Below are positions 44,790 through 54,944 of a stretch of DNA of 64,000 bases, piece by piece. The stretch's first letter is position 1. Every line of letters begins with the position of its first letter. This DNA comes from Marinomonas algarum (lineage in GTDB: Bacteria > Pseudomonadota > Gammaproteobacteria > Pseudomonadales > Marinomonadaceae): positions 124,001 to 188,000 of the forward strand of contig NZ_JAJATW010000003.1 in NCBI RefSeq assembly GCF_020532605.1, in the 5' to 3' direction. A model generated the notes under the pieces. It did no database searches and was not told where the DNA came from. It was given only the letters and a program-made list of their open reading frames with translations. The translations under genes and the position numbers were made by a program.

Positions 44790-45833
44790 TTATTTCGCTG
44801 AGTCAGTGCTCATGAAACAACGTGTAAAACTTGCTAATTCAGACATTTTAATCTTAGCGGTACCACCACCAATCACGTCTTCTGCGATCGTGACCCCTTC
44901 TGTAAGGCTATCTGCAATACCGGACACATAAATGGCAGCACCCGCATTTAAGGCGACAATGTCTCGGGCTGGGTTTACTTTTCCTTTCCCTTCGAGGGCC
45001 GTCTTAATTAAAGCAAGACTCTCAGTGGCGTCGAACGCCTGGAGACTTTCTATTGATTGCAGAGGAATACCAAAGTCTTCAGGCGACACACTGTACTCGG
45101 TAATCTGACCGTTTTTCAGCTCAGCAACATAGGTCGGCGCCGCAATACTGATTTCATCCAGCCCATCTTCAGAATGCACAACCATCACATGCTCACTGCC
45201 CAGAGCTTTCAGCACTTCCGCAATCGGACGCACCCATTTTTTATGGAACACGCCCATGACCTGACGCTTTGCATTAGCTGGGTTCGTTAACGGACCCAGT
45301 AAATTAAAAATCGTACGCGTTGCCATTTCTTTGCGAGGACCCACAGCATGCTTCATCGCTGAGTGATGGTTAGGGGCAAACATAAAGCCTAAACCAATAT
45401 CTTCAATACAGCGGCAAACTTGTTCAGCGTCCAAACCAAGAAAAATACCCGCTTGTTCCAACACATCGGCACTGCCAGATTTTGACGACACAGAACGCCC
45501 ACCATGTTTCGCTACCTTGCCACCGGCTGAGGCAACAACAAAAGCGGACGCAGTAGAGACGTTGAAAATATGACTGCCATCGCCCCCCGTACCACAGGTA
45601 TCCACTACATGCTCAAGGTCCAATGCCACTTTACTGGACAAAGCTCGCATGACCTGGGCCGCTGCGGTGATCTCTTCGACGGTTTCGCCTTTCATTCTCA
45701 AGGCAATTAAAAAACCGCCAATTTGCGCTGGCGTTGTTTTGCCCGTCATGATGTCTGTCATCACGGATTGCATGTCATCACTGCTTAAATTTTGATGCTC
45801 GACAACCGCCGAAATCGCTTGTTGAATATCCAC
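44790..45833 (-). CDS. trpD: Anthranilate phosphoribosyltransferase
   Basis: 347 residues. The PRPP-binding [18 protein letters not shown] and [18 protein letters not shown] and the C-terminal [13 protein letters not shown] are diagnostic. The start is a GTG with AGGAG six bases upstream. Transfers ribose phosphate to anthranilate. Confidence 0.95.
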   Translation of the reverse strand: MDIQQAISAVVEHQNLSSDDMQSVMTDIMTGKTTPAQIGGFLIALRMKGETVEEITAAAQVMRALSSKVALDLEHVVDTCGTGGDGSHIFNVSTASAFVVASAGGKVAKHGGRSVSSKSGSADVLEQAGIFLGLDAEQVCRCIEDIGLGFMFAPNHHSAMKHAVGPRKEMATRTIFNLLGPLTNPANAKRQVMGVFHKKWVRPIAEVLKALGSEHVMVVHSEDGLDEISIAAPTYVAELKNGQITEYSVSPEDFGIPLQSIESLQAFDATESLALIKTALEGKGKVNPARDIVALNAGAAIYVSGIADSLTEGVTIAEDVIGGGTAKIKMSELASFTRCFMSTDSAK

Positions 45834-45876
45834 CCGCCTCTCCTATTTGATCATTTTTCATGTCAGGGCTTTTGCG

Positions 45877-46455
45877 TTAGCGTGTTAAAAAGTTGGCCAA
45901 CAGAGCGTGACCTGCCTCTGTTAAAATCGACTCTGGGTGAAATTGCACCCCTTCCACATCCAGTGTTTTATGGCGAATCCCCATAATTTCGTCTTGTTCG
46001 CCTTGCGCAGTACGACTCCAAGCGGTCACTTCAAGACAATCCGGTAAATCATCCGACGATACCACCAATGAATGGTATCGCGTCGCTGTTTGTGGGTTGG
46101 GCAGACCCGCAAAGATTGCCTTGTCATAATGATAGATCAGCGACGTCTTGCCGTGCATCACCTGTTTGGCTCGAACGACCTTGCCACCAAACACCTGCCC
46201 GATGCTTTGGTGACCTAAACAAATACCTAGAATAGGTATCTTGCCAGCAAACGCTTCGATCGCTGCCAAAGAAATACCCGCTTCATTCGGTGTACAAGGA
46301 CCCGGAGAAATCACCAAATGCGAAGGTGCAAGACGCGCTATGTCTTCCAACGTGATTTCATCATTACGATAAATACGTACATCCGCCCCTAACTCACGGA
46401 AATACTGCACAAGGTTGTACGTAAAAGAGTCGTAGTTATCGATCATTAACAACAT
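45877..46455 (-). CDS. trpG: Anthranilate synthase glutamine amidotransferase component
   Basis: 192 residues, class I amidotransferase: [35 protein letters not shown] (catalytic Cys) and the His/Glu pair in VQFHPESIL. Monofunctional; may also serve PabB. trpE is not adjacent, as in Pseudomonas where trpE is separate. No strong ribosome binding site precedes the ATG. Confidence 0.94.
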   Translation of the reverse strand: MLLMIDNYDSFTYNLVQYFRELGADVRIYRNDEITLEDIARLAPSHLVISPGPCTPNEAGISLAAIEAFAGKIPILGICLGHQSIGQVFGGKVVRAKQVMHGKTSLIYHYDKAIFAGLPNPQTATRYHSLVVSSDDLPDCLEVTAWSRTAQGEQDEIMGIRHKTLDVEGVQFHPESILTEAGHALLANFLTR

Positions 46456-46749
46456 AAGGAAGGGTCGCGCCTATAAAACAAAAACACATTAAACAAATCG
46501 CCTTTTATTCGGGCTAAATTCTACACTGTGAGGAACACGCTGTCTCGCATAGACCAAACAGAAGGTCCTATTCCTCAACCCCAAAAAAGCAGACCGCGCT
46601 GTTTTTTTCATAAGTAAGCAAATAGAACGCAAAGTTATTCATAATTCAATGGAAAAACAACGCCTTGTTTGAAGACGATGTGGTTATACCGCACACTGGA
46701 AAGCGTGCTATCTTTACCCTTATTTTTCCGTGCTTTTTAAGGATGCTCT
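46456..46749. other. trpG-mgtE divergent intergenic region
   Basis: 294 bp containing the promoters of both directions. I see no convincing trp leader peptide, terminator/antiterminator or tRNA-like element, and no long repeat. Confidence 0.4.
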
Positions 46750-48081
46750 GTGCAAAACCAAGTTGCTGATCTTATTGAAACCCTCATTCAGGATGAACAT
46801 TCCCCTGAGTCTGTTAACAGAGCCATTTCAGAACTCACACCAGACGATGTGGCATTGGCTCTGGAGTCTATTCCCCTTGCACAACGTACCCAAGCTTGGG
46901 CGAATATCAAACAGGCTAACCGACTGGATATTCTGGTCGAAATGCGCGGCGAATCTCGCCAAATGTTGCTCAAAGAGCTGGACGATACAGAAATCGAGGC
47001 ACTGTTTACGGATGTCGATGCCGAAGATTTGCTGGAAATCACCGATTCTTTACCTGATCGCCTTGTGGACATCGCTCTCAGGCAGATGGACAACAAACAG
47101 CAAGAGTATTACCAACAAGGTATTGAATACGATGAAGACGTGGTGGGTCGTTGGATTGACCACGAATTGCTGATTGCATCCCAATCCATACGCACATCTG
47201 AAGCACTTAGATTGTTAAAAAAGCACACACCAGATTATACCGACATGATCTATCTAGTGAATCGTACAGGGCGCTGGGTCGGCTGTGTCAAATTTGACAA
47301 ACTGTTTAAAGCGCAAGGTCATGAGCCCATTTCCAGCCTCATCGATGAAGAATGCTCTTTTATTCGCTCTGACTCAGAGTTGACCAAGGCCGCTGAACAA
47401 CTTGAACGCTCTGGGCTTTCAGCTCTGCCTGTCGTAGACGATAATCTCGTCTTATTAGGACGCTTTCATGCAGGGCTGGCCATGGAAACTTGGCGTCTTG
47501 AGCACGAGGCACAACAAATGTCGACCGCAGGCTTAAATGAAGAATCCGACTTATTTGCCCCCGTTCAACGCAGCGCGGCTACCCGTGGCATTTGGTTGGG
47601 CATCAACTTGCTTACGGCTTTTTTGGCTTCTGCGTTTATCGGTATTTTCGAAGGCACGTTACAACAAGTGGTCGCATTGGCTGTGCTCATGCCCGTTGTT
47701 GCTTCCATGGGCGGCATTGCAGGCAGTCAAACACTGACGTTAATTGTGCGTGGCTTAGCACTTGGGCAAATTACCCGCAGTAACTTAAAGTCCCTCTTGG
47801 CGAAAGAGCTCAAGGTCGGTGGCCTAAACGGCATACTGTGGGCCATTGTGATTGGTGTGGTTACGCTTTGGTGGTTTGAAAGCCCCATGCTAGGCGCGGT
47901 AATTGGTCTTGCCATCATCGTCAACATTATTATGGCGGCGCTTTCCGGTGTGCTCATTCCAGTCCTGCTCGATAAATTACGCATTGATCCGGCGTTATCT
48001 GGTTCGGTGATTTTAACCACGGTGACAGACATTGTTGGCTTTGTGGCTTTCTTAGGATTGGGCACCTTATTACTCATTTAA
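46750..48081 (+). CDS. mgtE: MgtE magnesium transporter
   Basis: 443 residues in the MgtE order: alpha-helical N domain (~1-125, with LLKELDDTEIEALFTDVDAED), two CBS domains (~130-245), then five membrane helices with VLMPVVASMGGIAGSQTLTL, the Mg2+ selectivity segment. GTG start with AAGGA six bases upstream. Divergent from trpG; mscS follows 28 bp later. Confidence 0.94.
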   Translation: MQNQVADLIETLIQDEHSPESVNRAISELTPDDVALALESIPLAQRTQAWANIKQANRLDILVEMRGESRQMLLKELDDTEIEALFTDVDAEDLLEITDSLPDRLVDIALRQMDNKQQEYYQQGIEYDEDVVGRWIDHELLIASQSIRTSEALRLLKKHTPDYTDMIYLVNRTGRWVGCVKFDKLFKAQGHEPISSLIDEECSFIRSDSELTKAAEQLERSGLSALPVVDDNLVLLGRFHAGLAMETWRLEHEAQQMSTAGLNEESDLFAPVQRSAATRGIWLGINLLTAFLASAFIGIFEGTLQQVVALAVLMPVVASMGGIAGSQTLTLIVRGLALGQITRSNLKSLLAKELKVGGLNGILWAIVIGVVTLWWFESPMLGAVIGLAIIVNIIMAALSGVLIPVLLDKLRIDPALSGSVILTTVTDIVGFVAFLGLGTLLLI

Positions 48082-48109
48082 ACACACAAATCATAGGCTG
48101 AAAAACACC

Positions 48110-49219
48110 ATGAATTGGGAAACGATACAACTCTATTTGGGACTCGGTGACACCAAAATGCACTGGGTGGTACGGGTCTTTTTAATTGTACTAGGTACTT
48201 CCTTAGTCAATTTTATGGCGACTCGAGCACTTTCTCGCATTAACCGACAGCTCGAAAAAACCAAAACACCTTGGGACAATGTCCTCGTTAATGCAGCACA
48301 AAAACCGATAGGCACCTTTATTTGGCTGGCCGGTTTGAGCGTCGCCGCTGAGATTTCAGGTAAGGAACTCGATCCGGATTTATCCTCTTTGATCAAATCT
48401 GTTCGAGAAGTTGGGGTCATCTTTATCCTAACTTGGTTTATTCTGCGCTGTATTTCAGAAAGTGAGAAAACGCTCACAACGAGCAGTAGATTCCCCAATA
48501 AAATTGATTACACAACGGCCAGTGCCATCAGCAAGTTATTGCGCGCTTCCGTTATCATTACCTCGGTATTAGTCGCCCTGCAGACATTGGGCTACAGCAT
48601 TTCTGGGGTACTGGCCTTTGGGGGAATTGGGGGGATTGCGGTCGGCTTTGCAGCAAAAGACTTACTGGCAAACTTTTTTGGTGGTCTCATGGTGTATCTT
48701 GATCGCCCCTTTGCTATTGGCGATTGGATCCGTTCACCTGATCAAGACATCGAGGGCGTTGTAGAACACATTGGCTGGCGCCAGACTCGTATTCGCACCT
48801 TTCAAAAGCGTCCTTTGTATGTTCCCAATTCAACGTTCTCTGTGATCTCAGTCGAGAACCCTTCTCGAATGTCCCATAGACGCATCAATGAAACCATTGG
48901 TGTACGCTACGATGATTTTCGCCTATTACCGACCATATTGGCCGACATTAAAAAGATGGTCGCGGACCATGAAGACCTCGACACCTATGAAACCTACATG
49001 GTGAATTTCAACCAATTCGGCCCATCTTCATTGGACTTCTTTATCTATGTGTACACCAAAACCACGGATTGGCGGACTTACCATAACGTAAAGCAGGATG
49101 TGCTCTTTAAGGCCATGCAGATTATTGAATCCCATGGTGCTGAAGTCGCCTTTCCTACTCACACGGTTCATATGGCGAATGACAACAAAATGATGTTGCC
49201 ACCCGAACCGTCTAAGTAG
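48110..49219 (+). CDS. MscS-family mechanosensitive ion channel
   Basis: 369 residues, about four to five N-terminal membrane helices, then the pore-lining helix and MscS beta domain: SGVLAFGGIGGIAVGFAAKD, LANFFGGLMVYLDRPFAIGD and the EGVVEHIGWRQTRIRTF region, then PNSTF. Gates on membrane tension to release solutes in hypo-osmotic shock. Probably co-transcribed with mgtE. Confidence 0.92.
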   Translation: MNWETIQLYLGLGDTKMHWVVRVFLIVLGTSLVNFMATRALSRINRQLEKTKTPWDNVLVNAAQKPIGTFIWLAGLSVAAEISGKELDPDLSSLIKSVREVGVIFILTWFILRCISESEKTLTTSSRFPNKIDYTTASAISKLLRASVIITSVLVALQTLGYSISGVLAFGGIGGIAVGFAAKDLLANFFGGLMVYLDRPFAIGDWIRSPDQDIEGVVEHIGWRQTRIRTFQKRPLYVPNSTFSVISVENPSRMSHRRINETIGVRYDDFRLLPTILADIKKMVADHEDLDTYETYMVNFNQFGPSSLDFFIYVYTKTTDWRTYHNVKQDVLFKAMQIIESHGAEVAFPTHTVHMANDNKMMLPPEPSK

Positions 49220-49288
49220 AAACCGCCTAGATAGAAACCGCCGTTATAAGGTTTCGACCTAGTTTTGACTTAGTAAACGAAACGGCAC

Positions 49289-49969
49289 TTACACCAGTAA
49301 CTCGGCCAAATCATCCATCAGGGCGTCTGCGCCTAACGACGCTAAGTCAACGCCCTGATGGTATCCATAAGTTACCAAAGCACACTTAAAACCTGCATTT
49401 TTTGCCGCATTGAAATCCGTAATCGAATCACCAATCATCAAGCACTTTTCAGGTAAAGCCTCGATGGATTCACTGCAATGCAACAAAGGCAGCGCAGAAG
49501 GCTTTTTCTCTTCTAGCGTATCGCCCCCTAACAGCCAACCAAAATGCTCCGTTAATTCAAAATGATCCAATATCGGCTTTACGAACACACTGGGCTTATT
49601 CGTAATTAAAGCCACGGGGACACCATTGTGCTTAAAGGCTTTGAGCAAGGCTTTTACATTAGGGTACAGAGTGGTTTTGTCAGTCGAATGGGCTCGATAA
49701 TGCAACAAGAAAATACGGTAGGCCTCGTCGTGCAAGCCTGTATCTAAATTCCCCCACGCCAAGGCCTGATCGATCAGTTTTGATGCGCCAAACCCGATCC
49801 AAGTACGCACGCGCTCTTCCCCTGCCAAGGGCGCACCAAGCTCGACCAAAAAAGCATCGACTGCAACAGCGATATCGGGCACGCTGTCCACTAAGGTACC
49901 ATCTAGATCAAGGCACACTAATTCCGGCCAGCCTTCAAACCAGGTTGAAAAATGTCGAGGCGTTTTCAT
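49289..49969 (-). CDS. gph: Phosphoglycolate phosphatase (HAD family)
   Basis: 226 residues, HAD hydrolase. Motif [12 protein letters not shown] (nucleophile Asp), motif II LITNKPS, motif III Lys in [10 protein letters not shown] and motif [18 protein letters not shown]. Its ATG overlaps the rpe stop by 4 bp (ATGA), the usual rpe-gph arrangement. Removes 2-phosphoglycolate formed in DNA repair. Confidence 0.93.
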   Translation of the reverse strand: MKTPRHFSTWFEGWPELVCLDLDGTLVDSVPDIAVAVDAFLVELGAPLAGEERVRTWIGFGASKLIDQALAWGNLDTGLHDEAYRIFLLHYRAHSTDKTTLYPNVKALLKAFKHNGVPVALITNKPSVFVKPILDHFELTEHFGWLLGGDTLEEKKPSALPLLHCSESIEALPEKCLMIGDSITDFNAAKNAGFKCALVTYGYHQGVDLASLGADALMDDLAELLV

Positions 49970-50640
49970 GAGCGTACACTCGCCAATTCCGTACGCATTT
50001 TGTCAATCACCGCCTTATAATCGTCTTTGCCAAAAATAGCCGACCCCGCCACAAAGGTGTCTGCCCCCGCTTTCGCGATCTCTGCGATGTTCTTTTCACT
50101 GACGCCGCCATCCACTTCCAAACGAATGTCGTAACCGCTTGCATCAATCAACGCGCGCGCTTCACGCAACTTGTCCAATGTGCTTGGAATAAAAGACTGA
50201 CCACCAAATCCTGGGTTTACCGACATCAGCAACACCATGTCAACTTTATCCATAACATGCTTTAAATAATGCAAAGGCGTTGCGGGGTTGAATACCAAAC
50301 CGGCTTTACAGCCGCCGTCACGAATCATTTGCAAAGAGCGGTCAATGTGTTCACTGGCTTCTGGGTGAAACGTAATGATCGACGCACCGGCATCGATAAA
50401 ATCACCAATCATACGATCGACTGGCTTCACCATAAGATGTACGTCGATGTCGGCTGTCACACCATGCTTACGAAGCGCTTTACAGACCATAGGGCCAATG
50501 GTTAAGTTGGGAACATAATGGTTATCCATCACATCAAAGTGGATAATATCTGCACCCGATTTTAGTACGTTATCGACCTCTTCACCCAGTCGAGCAAAAT
50601 CGGCAGACAGGATCGAAGGGGCAATGAGAAAATCATTCAT
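49966..50640 (-). CDS. rpe: Ribulose-phosphate 3-epimerase
   Basis: 224 residues, (beta/alpha)8 barrel: [41 protein letters not shown] and [15 protein letters not shown]. Interconverts ribulose- and xylulose-5-phosphate. The frame opens at 50682 but the ATG at 50640 has GGAG six bases upstream and gives the family N terminus. Confidence 0.95.
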   Translation of the reverse strand: MNDFLIAPSILSADFARLGEEVDNVLKSGADIIHFDVMDNHYVPNLTIGPMVCKALRKHGVTADIDVHLMVKPVDRMIGDFIDAGASIITFHPEASEHIDRSLQMIRDGGCKAGLVFNPATPLHYLKHVMDKVDMVLLMSVNPGFGGQSFIPSTLDKLREARALIDASGYDIRLEVDGGVSEKNIAEIAKAGADTFVAGSAIFGKDDYKAVIDKMRTELASVRS

Positions 50641-50727
50641 ATCTAACTCCAGCAATGACACAATAAAGGCAACAAAATTCAATGTTGCGCTATTTTAACA
50701 AGGCACTTAACAGAAGTATTGAAAACA

Positions 50728-51756
50728 ATGCATAAAATTAACCGTCAGTTGGCTCTTTTTGGCGTCTTGCTTGGCCTGTTTAACAGCGCTGGGCTACTGG
50801 CAGAAAATAGTACAAAAGAGAGTGAAAATACTCGTATCGAAAACAATGACTACGTGATGCCACAGCCGCAACAGACTCGCATTAGCGCACTTAAGAAATC
50901 TCTGGCAAACCGACAAATCGACCATCAAATACAAAACCTTAATGCGGGTGACGACCGCTTTTTAACCTTATACCAACCGCCTTATACCGCAACCAATCAA
51001 GGTTGTGTCGTCATACTGCATGCGGATAACCAACACCCTGACTGGCCTGATGTCATCGCGCCGTTACGTAATGCCTTACCGAATTACAGCTGGTGTACAC
51101 TATCAGTGGAAATACCGGACATAATACAACGCGCCCAAGCGGTTATTTCTTCACCTTCTGCAGAGCAAGCTGATACCGAACAGACAGAGGCTAACCCTAT
51201 CGAAAACACCACCAATACGGATGACGGCAGTCGTACCAGTAATGACGTACCTTTGGATGAATTACCGAACCAGGACTTAGTATTTGGCCGTTTACAGGCA
51301 ACGTTAGATCAAGCACAGGCACAAGACATTGAACAATTCGTTCTGCTGGGTTATCAAACTGGCGCAAGTTACGCACTGGCTTTTTTAGCCGAGAACCCTG
51401 ACACGGCCCAAGCGCTCATCATGATTGATGTCGATGTGCCAGAAAATAGAGACCGCCAAGGTATGACTCGATACCGTCTTGCACAGCGTATTCGCCAAGT
51501 GAATCAGCCCACCTTGGACTACTATGCCAGCAAGTCAGGCAGTGAACAGTTTGCACGCTGGCGCCAACAGGCCGCTAATCAGCGTGGTGCTGATGGACGC
51601 CATTACCAACAATGGAACGCCTTGCCGACGCCCATTTCCAGCCATGAAAACAAAGCAACATTGGTACAAACAGTGAGAGGTTTTTTGAAACAAAATACCG
51701 AACAAGTCGATCAGAAGAACACCCTTCCTAGCGCAGAGAAAGGGCTGTTTTATTGA
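50728..51756 (+). CDS. DUF3530 family protein
   Basis: 342 residues with an N-terminal hydrophobic signal (INRQLALFGVLLGLFNSAGL). The rest resembles an alpha/beta-hydrolase-like fold: CVVILHADNQHPDWPDVIAP, LLGYQTGASYALAFLAENP (where a nucleophile elbow would be, reading GYQTG instead of G-x-S-x-G) and a C-terminal His region. A low-complexity acidic insert (~140-178) interrupts it. Function unknown; the missing serine suggests a non-catalytic role. A TTG at 50719 extends the frame by three codons. It converges on djlA. Confidence 0.8.
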   Translation: MHKINRQLALFGVLLGLFNSAGLLAENSTKESENTRIENNDYVMPQPQQTRISALKKSLANRQIDHQIQNLNAGDDRFLTLYQPPYTATNQGCVVILHADNQHPDWPDVIAPLRNALPNYSWCTLSVEIPDIIQRAQAVISSPSAEQADTEQTEANPIENTTNTDDGSRTSNDVPLDELPNQDLVFGRLQATLDQAQAQDIEQFVLLGYQTGASYALAFLAENPDTAQALIMIDVDVPENRDRQGMTRYRLAQRIRQVNQPTLDYYASKSGSEQFARWRQQAANQRGADGRHYQQWNALPTPISSHENKATLVQTVRGFLKQNTEQVDQKNTLPSAEKGLFY

Positions 51757-51770
51757 CGTTTTAATGTCTA

Positions 51771-52559
51771 TTACTTACGTGAATTTTTAATCAATTCATA
51801 AGCAGACTGAATTTCCTGCGTGCGCTCTTTGGCCAACTCAATCATTTCATCCGGTAAGCCTTGTGCACTGAGTTTATCTGGGTGGTTTTTACTCATTAAT
51901 CGACGGTAAGCCTTCTTAATGTCGGCATCACTCATGTCTTCTGTCACCCCCAGCGCTTCATAAGCCGCCTTTAACAGGTCTTGTGACCCCATTGATTCCG
52001 ACGAAGAATAGCCTTTTCTAAAGTGCGCCTGCTGTTTCACTTGTACATGCAAGGCTTCAAACTCAGCAACGGATACACCAAGGCGAGCACAAACTTGCGA
52101 TACAAAGGATTTCTCTTCAACACTAAAATGACCATCCGCGTAAGCCGATACCAAAAGTACCTCAACCAAGGTGCGGGTTAAATCCCCTGGCCCAACAACG
52201 CGTCTGAAGTTATCAAGCACCGGGTCTAAATCAAAATTAGCCGATTTGCCCTCAATAAAGAGTTTTTTGGCTTGTTCTTGTGCTGCTGGAGACAATAAAA
52301 GACGTTGCATTACCGATTGCGCTAATTGGATCTCCGCTTCAGACACCTGACCATCGGATTTGGCTAAACGCCCCATCAGTAAGAATAAGGTTCGAAAGAA
52401 GGTTTCTTGTTGAAGGCGAACACTCGCACGGCCTTGCGCACTGCCAAGTGCCCCACCCGCCAACTTTCTATCAATCATACTGCCAATGAAAAAGCCCAAT
52501 ATCGCGCCCAAAAAGCCCCACAGTATATAACCCAAAATGGCGCAAACAATTTTCCACAT
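51771..52559 (-). CDS. djlA: DjlA, membrane-anchored DnaJ-like co-chaperone
   Basis: 262 residues: one N-terminal membrane helix with glycine-rich dimerisation pattern (~7-28), a TerB-like domain (~55-175; KSDGQVSEAEI and YADGHFSVEEK), and a C-terminal J domain with the invariant HPD at 226-228. Stimulates DnaK at the inner membrane. Divergent from lptD as in E. coli. Confidence 0.93.
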   Translation of the reverse strand: MWKIVCAILGYILWGFLGAILGFFIGSMIDRKLAGGALGSAQGRASVRLQQETFFRTLFLLMGRLAKSDGQVSEAEIQLAQSVMQRLLLSPAAQEQAKKLFIEGKSANFDLDPVLDNFRRVVGPGDLTRTLVEVLLVSAYADGHFSVEEKSFVSQVCARLGVSVAEFEALHVQVKQQAHFRKGYSSSESMGSQDLLKAAYEALGVTEDMSDADIKKAYRRLMSKNHPDKLSAQGLPDEMIELAKERTQEIQSAYELIKNSRK

Positions 52560-52625
52560 AAAGATATTTCTCCAGAATCGGTAGCCCCTATAGGCCTGCT
52601 TAGATTATCATTCGTCTTATCAGGT

Positions 52626-52651
52626 GGAACCGCTTACTCGGCAGTATCCGA
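52626..52651 (+). promoter_or_regulatory. Possible sigma-E-type promoter of lptD
   Basis: GGAACCG (52626-52632), then 14 bp and TCCGA (52647-52651), resembles the sigma-E consensus GGAACTT / TCTGA with slightly short spacing. lptD is a sigma-E target in E. coli. Transcription from here would start near 52658 and exclude the GTG at 52624 as a start codon. Confidence 0.35.
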
Positions 52652-52671
52652 TTTGGAACAATAATTATTTG

Positions 52672-54942
52672 ATGGCAAGTATACCCTGCATGGTTAAGTA
52701 TTTACGCACTTACGCCTTATTTTTTCAAAGTCTTTTCATCTTGCCTGTTGCCCAAGCGCAGACAAATCAATGGGATTGGGCGCCAAGAGAGTCTTTGACA
52801 ACGGAGCAGCAAGCGCAGCTTGGACAGTATTGCCAAGGAACCTATTTAGATCAGTGGACGGCATCTGGCTCTGATGACACACAACTCAATGCCGACAGTA
52901 TCGTTCGTGATGAGCAAGGCGTCATTTACCTAAAAGGGGCAGCAGAAATCATTCAGCCCCTATCGACCATCTCGGCCGACGCGATTAAAGGGCTGCCTAA
53001 CGAATATTATCGTGCCACTGGCAATGTCATTTTACGTGGTAAAAATCAGCTGATTCGTGGCTCGGACGGGTACATTTCCAACAGCAGCAGTAGCCCAACC
53101 GTATTCAATAACGCCCTTTTCCTAAGTCATGAGTCTGGCACTCGTGGCGAGGCCAAATCCTTGGCTCGTCGTCAAGACGGTGTGGTGTTTATCGAAGAAG
53201 GCTTTTTTACCACTTGTGAACCCACTCAAGAAAGCTGGTCACTCTATGGCAGTTCAATTGAGCTGGACCCAGGAACAGGCTTCGGTACCGCCAAACATGT
53301 ACAAATTCGTATCGCAGACATTCCCGTATTCTATTTCCCTTGGCTAAGATTCCCCATTGATAAAAGAAGGCAAACAGGATTGCTTTTTCCCAGTTTCAGT
53401 TACTCTGGTTCAGATGGGCTGAGTCTATCCACACCTTTTTACTGGAATATTGCCCCTGCTTACGATGCAACCTTTACGCCACAGTTTATCCAAGAAAAAG
53501 GCGCAGGACTTGACCTAGAGTTTCGTCACTTAAGCCCTTATGGTGAAACCACTTACGAGCAATCCACTTTTTCCGACAATGATGAAGGCGAACAAACTCT
53601 ACTGAAACTGACCAGTGATCAGACTTTTAACCCGCACATCCGTGCCGGACTCTTATTTGAAAGCAACCCTACTGACGATCTTTACCCTGAAGCCAACAGC
53701 ACGTCCATCGGGGAAAAAGACGATTACGAACGCAGTGTTTATCTAGGGATAAACAATGGCAATTTGTTAAATAAGATTACCTACTTAACCTACCAAACGC
53801 CTGATACAAGTAACGATGAGCCCTTTGAGTGGCTCCCTCGTTTAGACAGCTCCTATCGTTATACTCAATCCTTTTTTGAGTACGATATGGATGCACAATA
53901 CACCGACTTCTATGATCCAGCGGAAAACAACTTTGATGGCCAACGTACGGTTTTCAACCAAGACTTTTCGCTGGACTTTAGCAACGCTTGGGGCACGTTT
54001 TCTCCCGGTGTGTTAGCTCAATATCGTGATTACAACATCAACAGCTACACCACTGACCCAGACAGCAATACCTCTTTCCATCACCTTACAACCTACCTTG
54101 ATTCCTCTGTCACGTTTGAGCGCAGCCTAGTTCATAATGACAGTGTTTGGCGTCAAACACTGGTGCCTAAGTTCAGCTATCTGAACGCACCTTATGAAGA
54201 TCAAAGCGATGTGCCTGACTTTGATGCCAGTGAGCCGACCATGAACTATTCTCAGGCGTTCAGTCATACACGCTTTAACGGTAATGACCGTATTGGTGAC
54301 ACCGAACAAATCACCCTAGGCCTAGAAAGTCGTCTGTATGATGCAAACAATAATGAAAAGTGGGCGTTTAAAGCAGGACAAATCTATTATTTAGAAGACC
54401 GTTATGTTGATATTACTAGCGCAACAGATAAAAATACGCCCATCGATGATACCCGCCAAAGTGATTTGCTCACATCGGTGAGCTATCGTGGTAACCGTTA
54501 CACACTGACCAGTAATCTCAATTACAACGTCAATGACGATGAAATTACCTTAGCGCAACTGGTGGCCTCTATGGAGCCCGTTGACGACGTCAAATTCAAT
54601 ATGAGCTACTTGTACTCCATCAACAACACGGACCCAGATGACGACGCAGAACAAGCGAGTATTGGCAGTGTTTTTCCAATGAATAAAAACTGGAGCTTGT
54701 TTACTCAATACACCTACGACTTCTTAGCAGAAGACTCTACTAAGGAAATTGCTGGGGTTGGCTATGAAAACTGTTGTATCAAGGTGTCTTTAAGCTACCA
54801 GGACTGGCTCGATGACGACGATGAATACAACCGAGGTGTCTTTTTACAATTTACTTTACGGGGTTTAAGCACTGTTGGTAGCGCAAACAGCGAATCAAGC
54901 ATTGCAGATACCTACTGGAACCAAGGAAACGTTGGATATTAA
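52672..54942 (+). CDS. lptD: LptD, LPS-assembly outer membrane protein
   Basis: 756 residues from this start. Signal peptide (MVKYLRTYALFF..., cleavage after AQAQ), periplasmic OstA domain (LNADSIVRDEQGVIYLKGAA), then the large beta-barrel. The four cysteines needed for the two disulfides are kept: one in QLGQYCQG, one in FFTTCEPTQ, and the adjacent pair in GYENCCIKV. Inserts LPS into the outer leaflet with LptE. The start is uncertain: ATG 52672 or 52690 both leave a usable signal; neither has a good ribosome binding site. surA starts 2 bp after the stop. Confidence 0.93.
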   Translation: MASIPCMVKYLRTYALFFQSLFILPVAQAQTNQWDWAPRESLTTEQQAQLGQYCQGTYLDQWTASGSDDTQLNADSIVRDEQGVIYLKGAAEIIQPLSTISADAIKGLPNEYYRATGNVILRGKNQLIRGSDGYISNSSSSPTVFNNALFLSHESGTRGEAKSLARRQDGVVFIEEGFFTTCEPTQESWSLYGSSIELDPGTGFGTAKHVQIRIADIPVFYFPWLRFPIDKRRQTGLLFPSFSYSGSDGLSLSTPFYWNIAPAYDATFTPQFIQEKGAGLDLEFRHLSPYGETTYEQSTFSDNDEGEQTLLKLTSDQTFNPHIRAGLLFESNPTDDLYPEANSTSIGEKDDYERSVYLGINNGNLLNKITYLTYQTPDTSNDEPFEWLPRLDSSYRYTQSFFEYDMDAQYTDFYDPAENNFDGQRTVFNQDFSLDFSNAWGTFSPGVLAQYRDYNINSYTTDPDSNTSFHHLTTYLDSSVTFERSLVHNDSVWRQTLVPKFSYLNAPYEDQSDVPDFDASEPTMNYSQAFSHTRFNGNDRIGDTEQITLGLESRLYDANNNEKWAFKAGQIYYLEDRYVDITSATDKNTPIDDTRQSDLLTSVSYRGNRYTLTSNLNYNVNDDEITLAQLVASMEPVDDVKFNMSYLYSINNTDPDDDAEQASIGSVFPMNKNWSLFTQYTYDFLAEDSTKEIAGVGYENCCIKVSLSYQDWLDDDDEYNRGVFLQFTLRGLSTVGSANSESSIADTYWNQGNVGY

Positions 54943-54944
54943 CC

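Noticed and set aside
45834-46749. Loss of trpE from the trp operon
   Set aside because: trpGDC without trpE is the common arrangement in Pseudomonas-like gammaproteobacteria, so nothing unusual.
49216-49246. Short TAGAAACCGCC tandem repeat after the mscS gene
   Set aside because: Only two partial copies of 11 bp at the gene end; too short to interpret.
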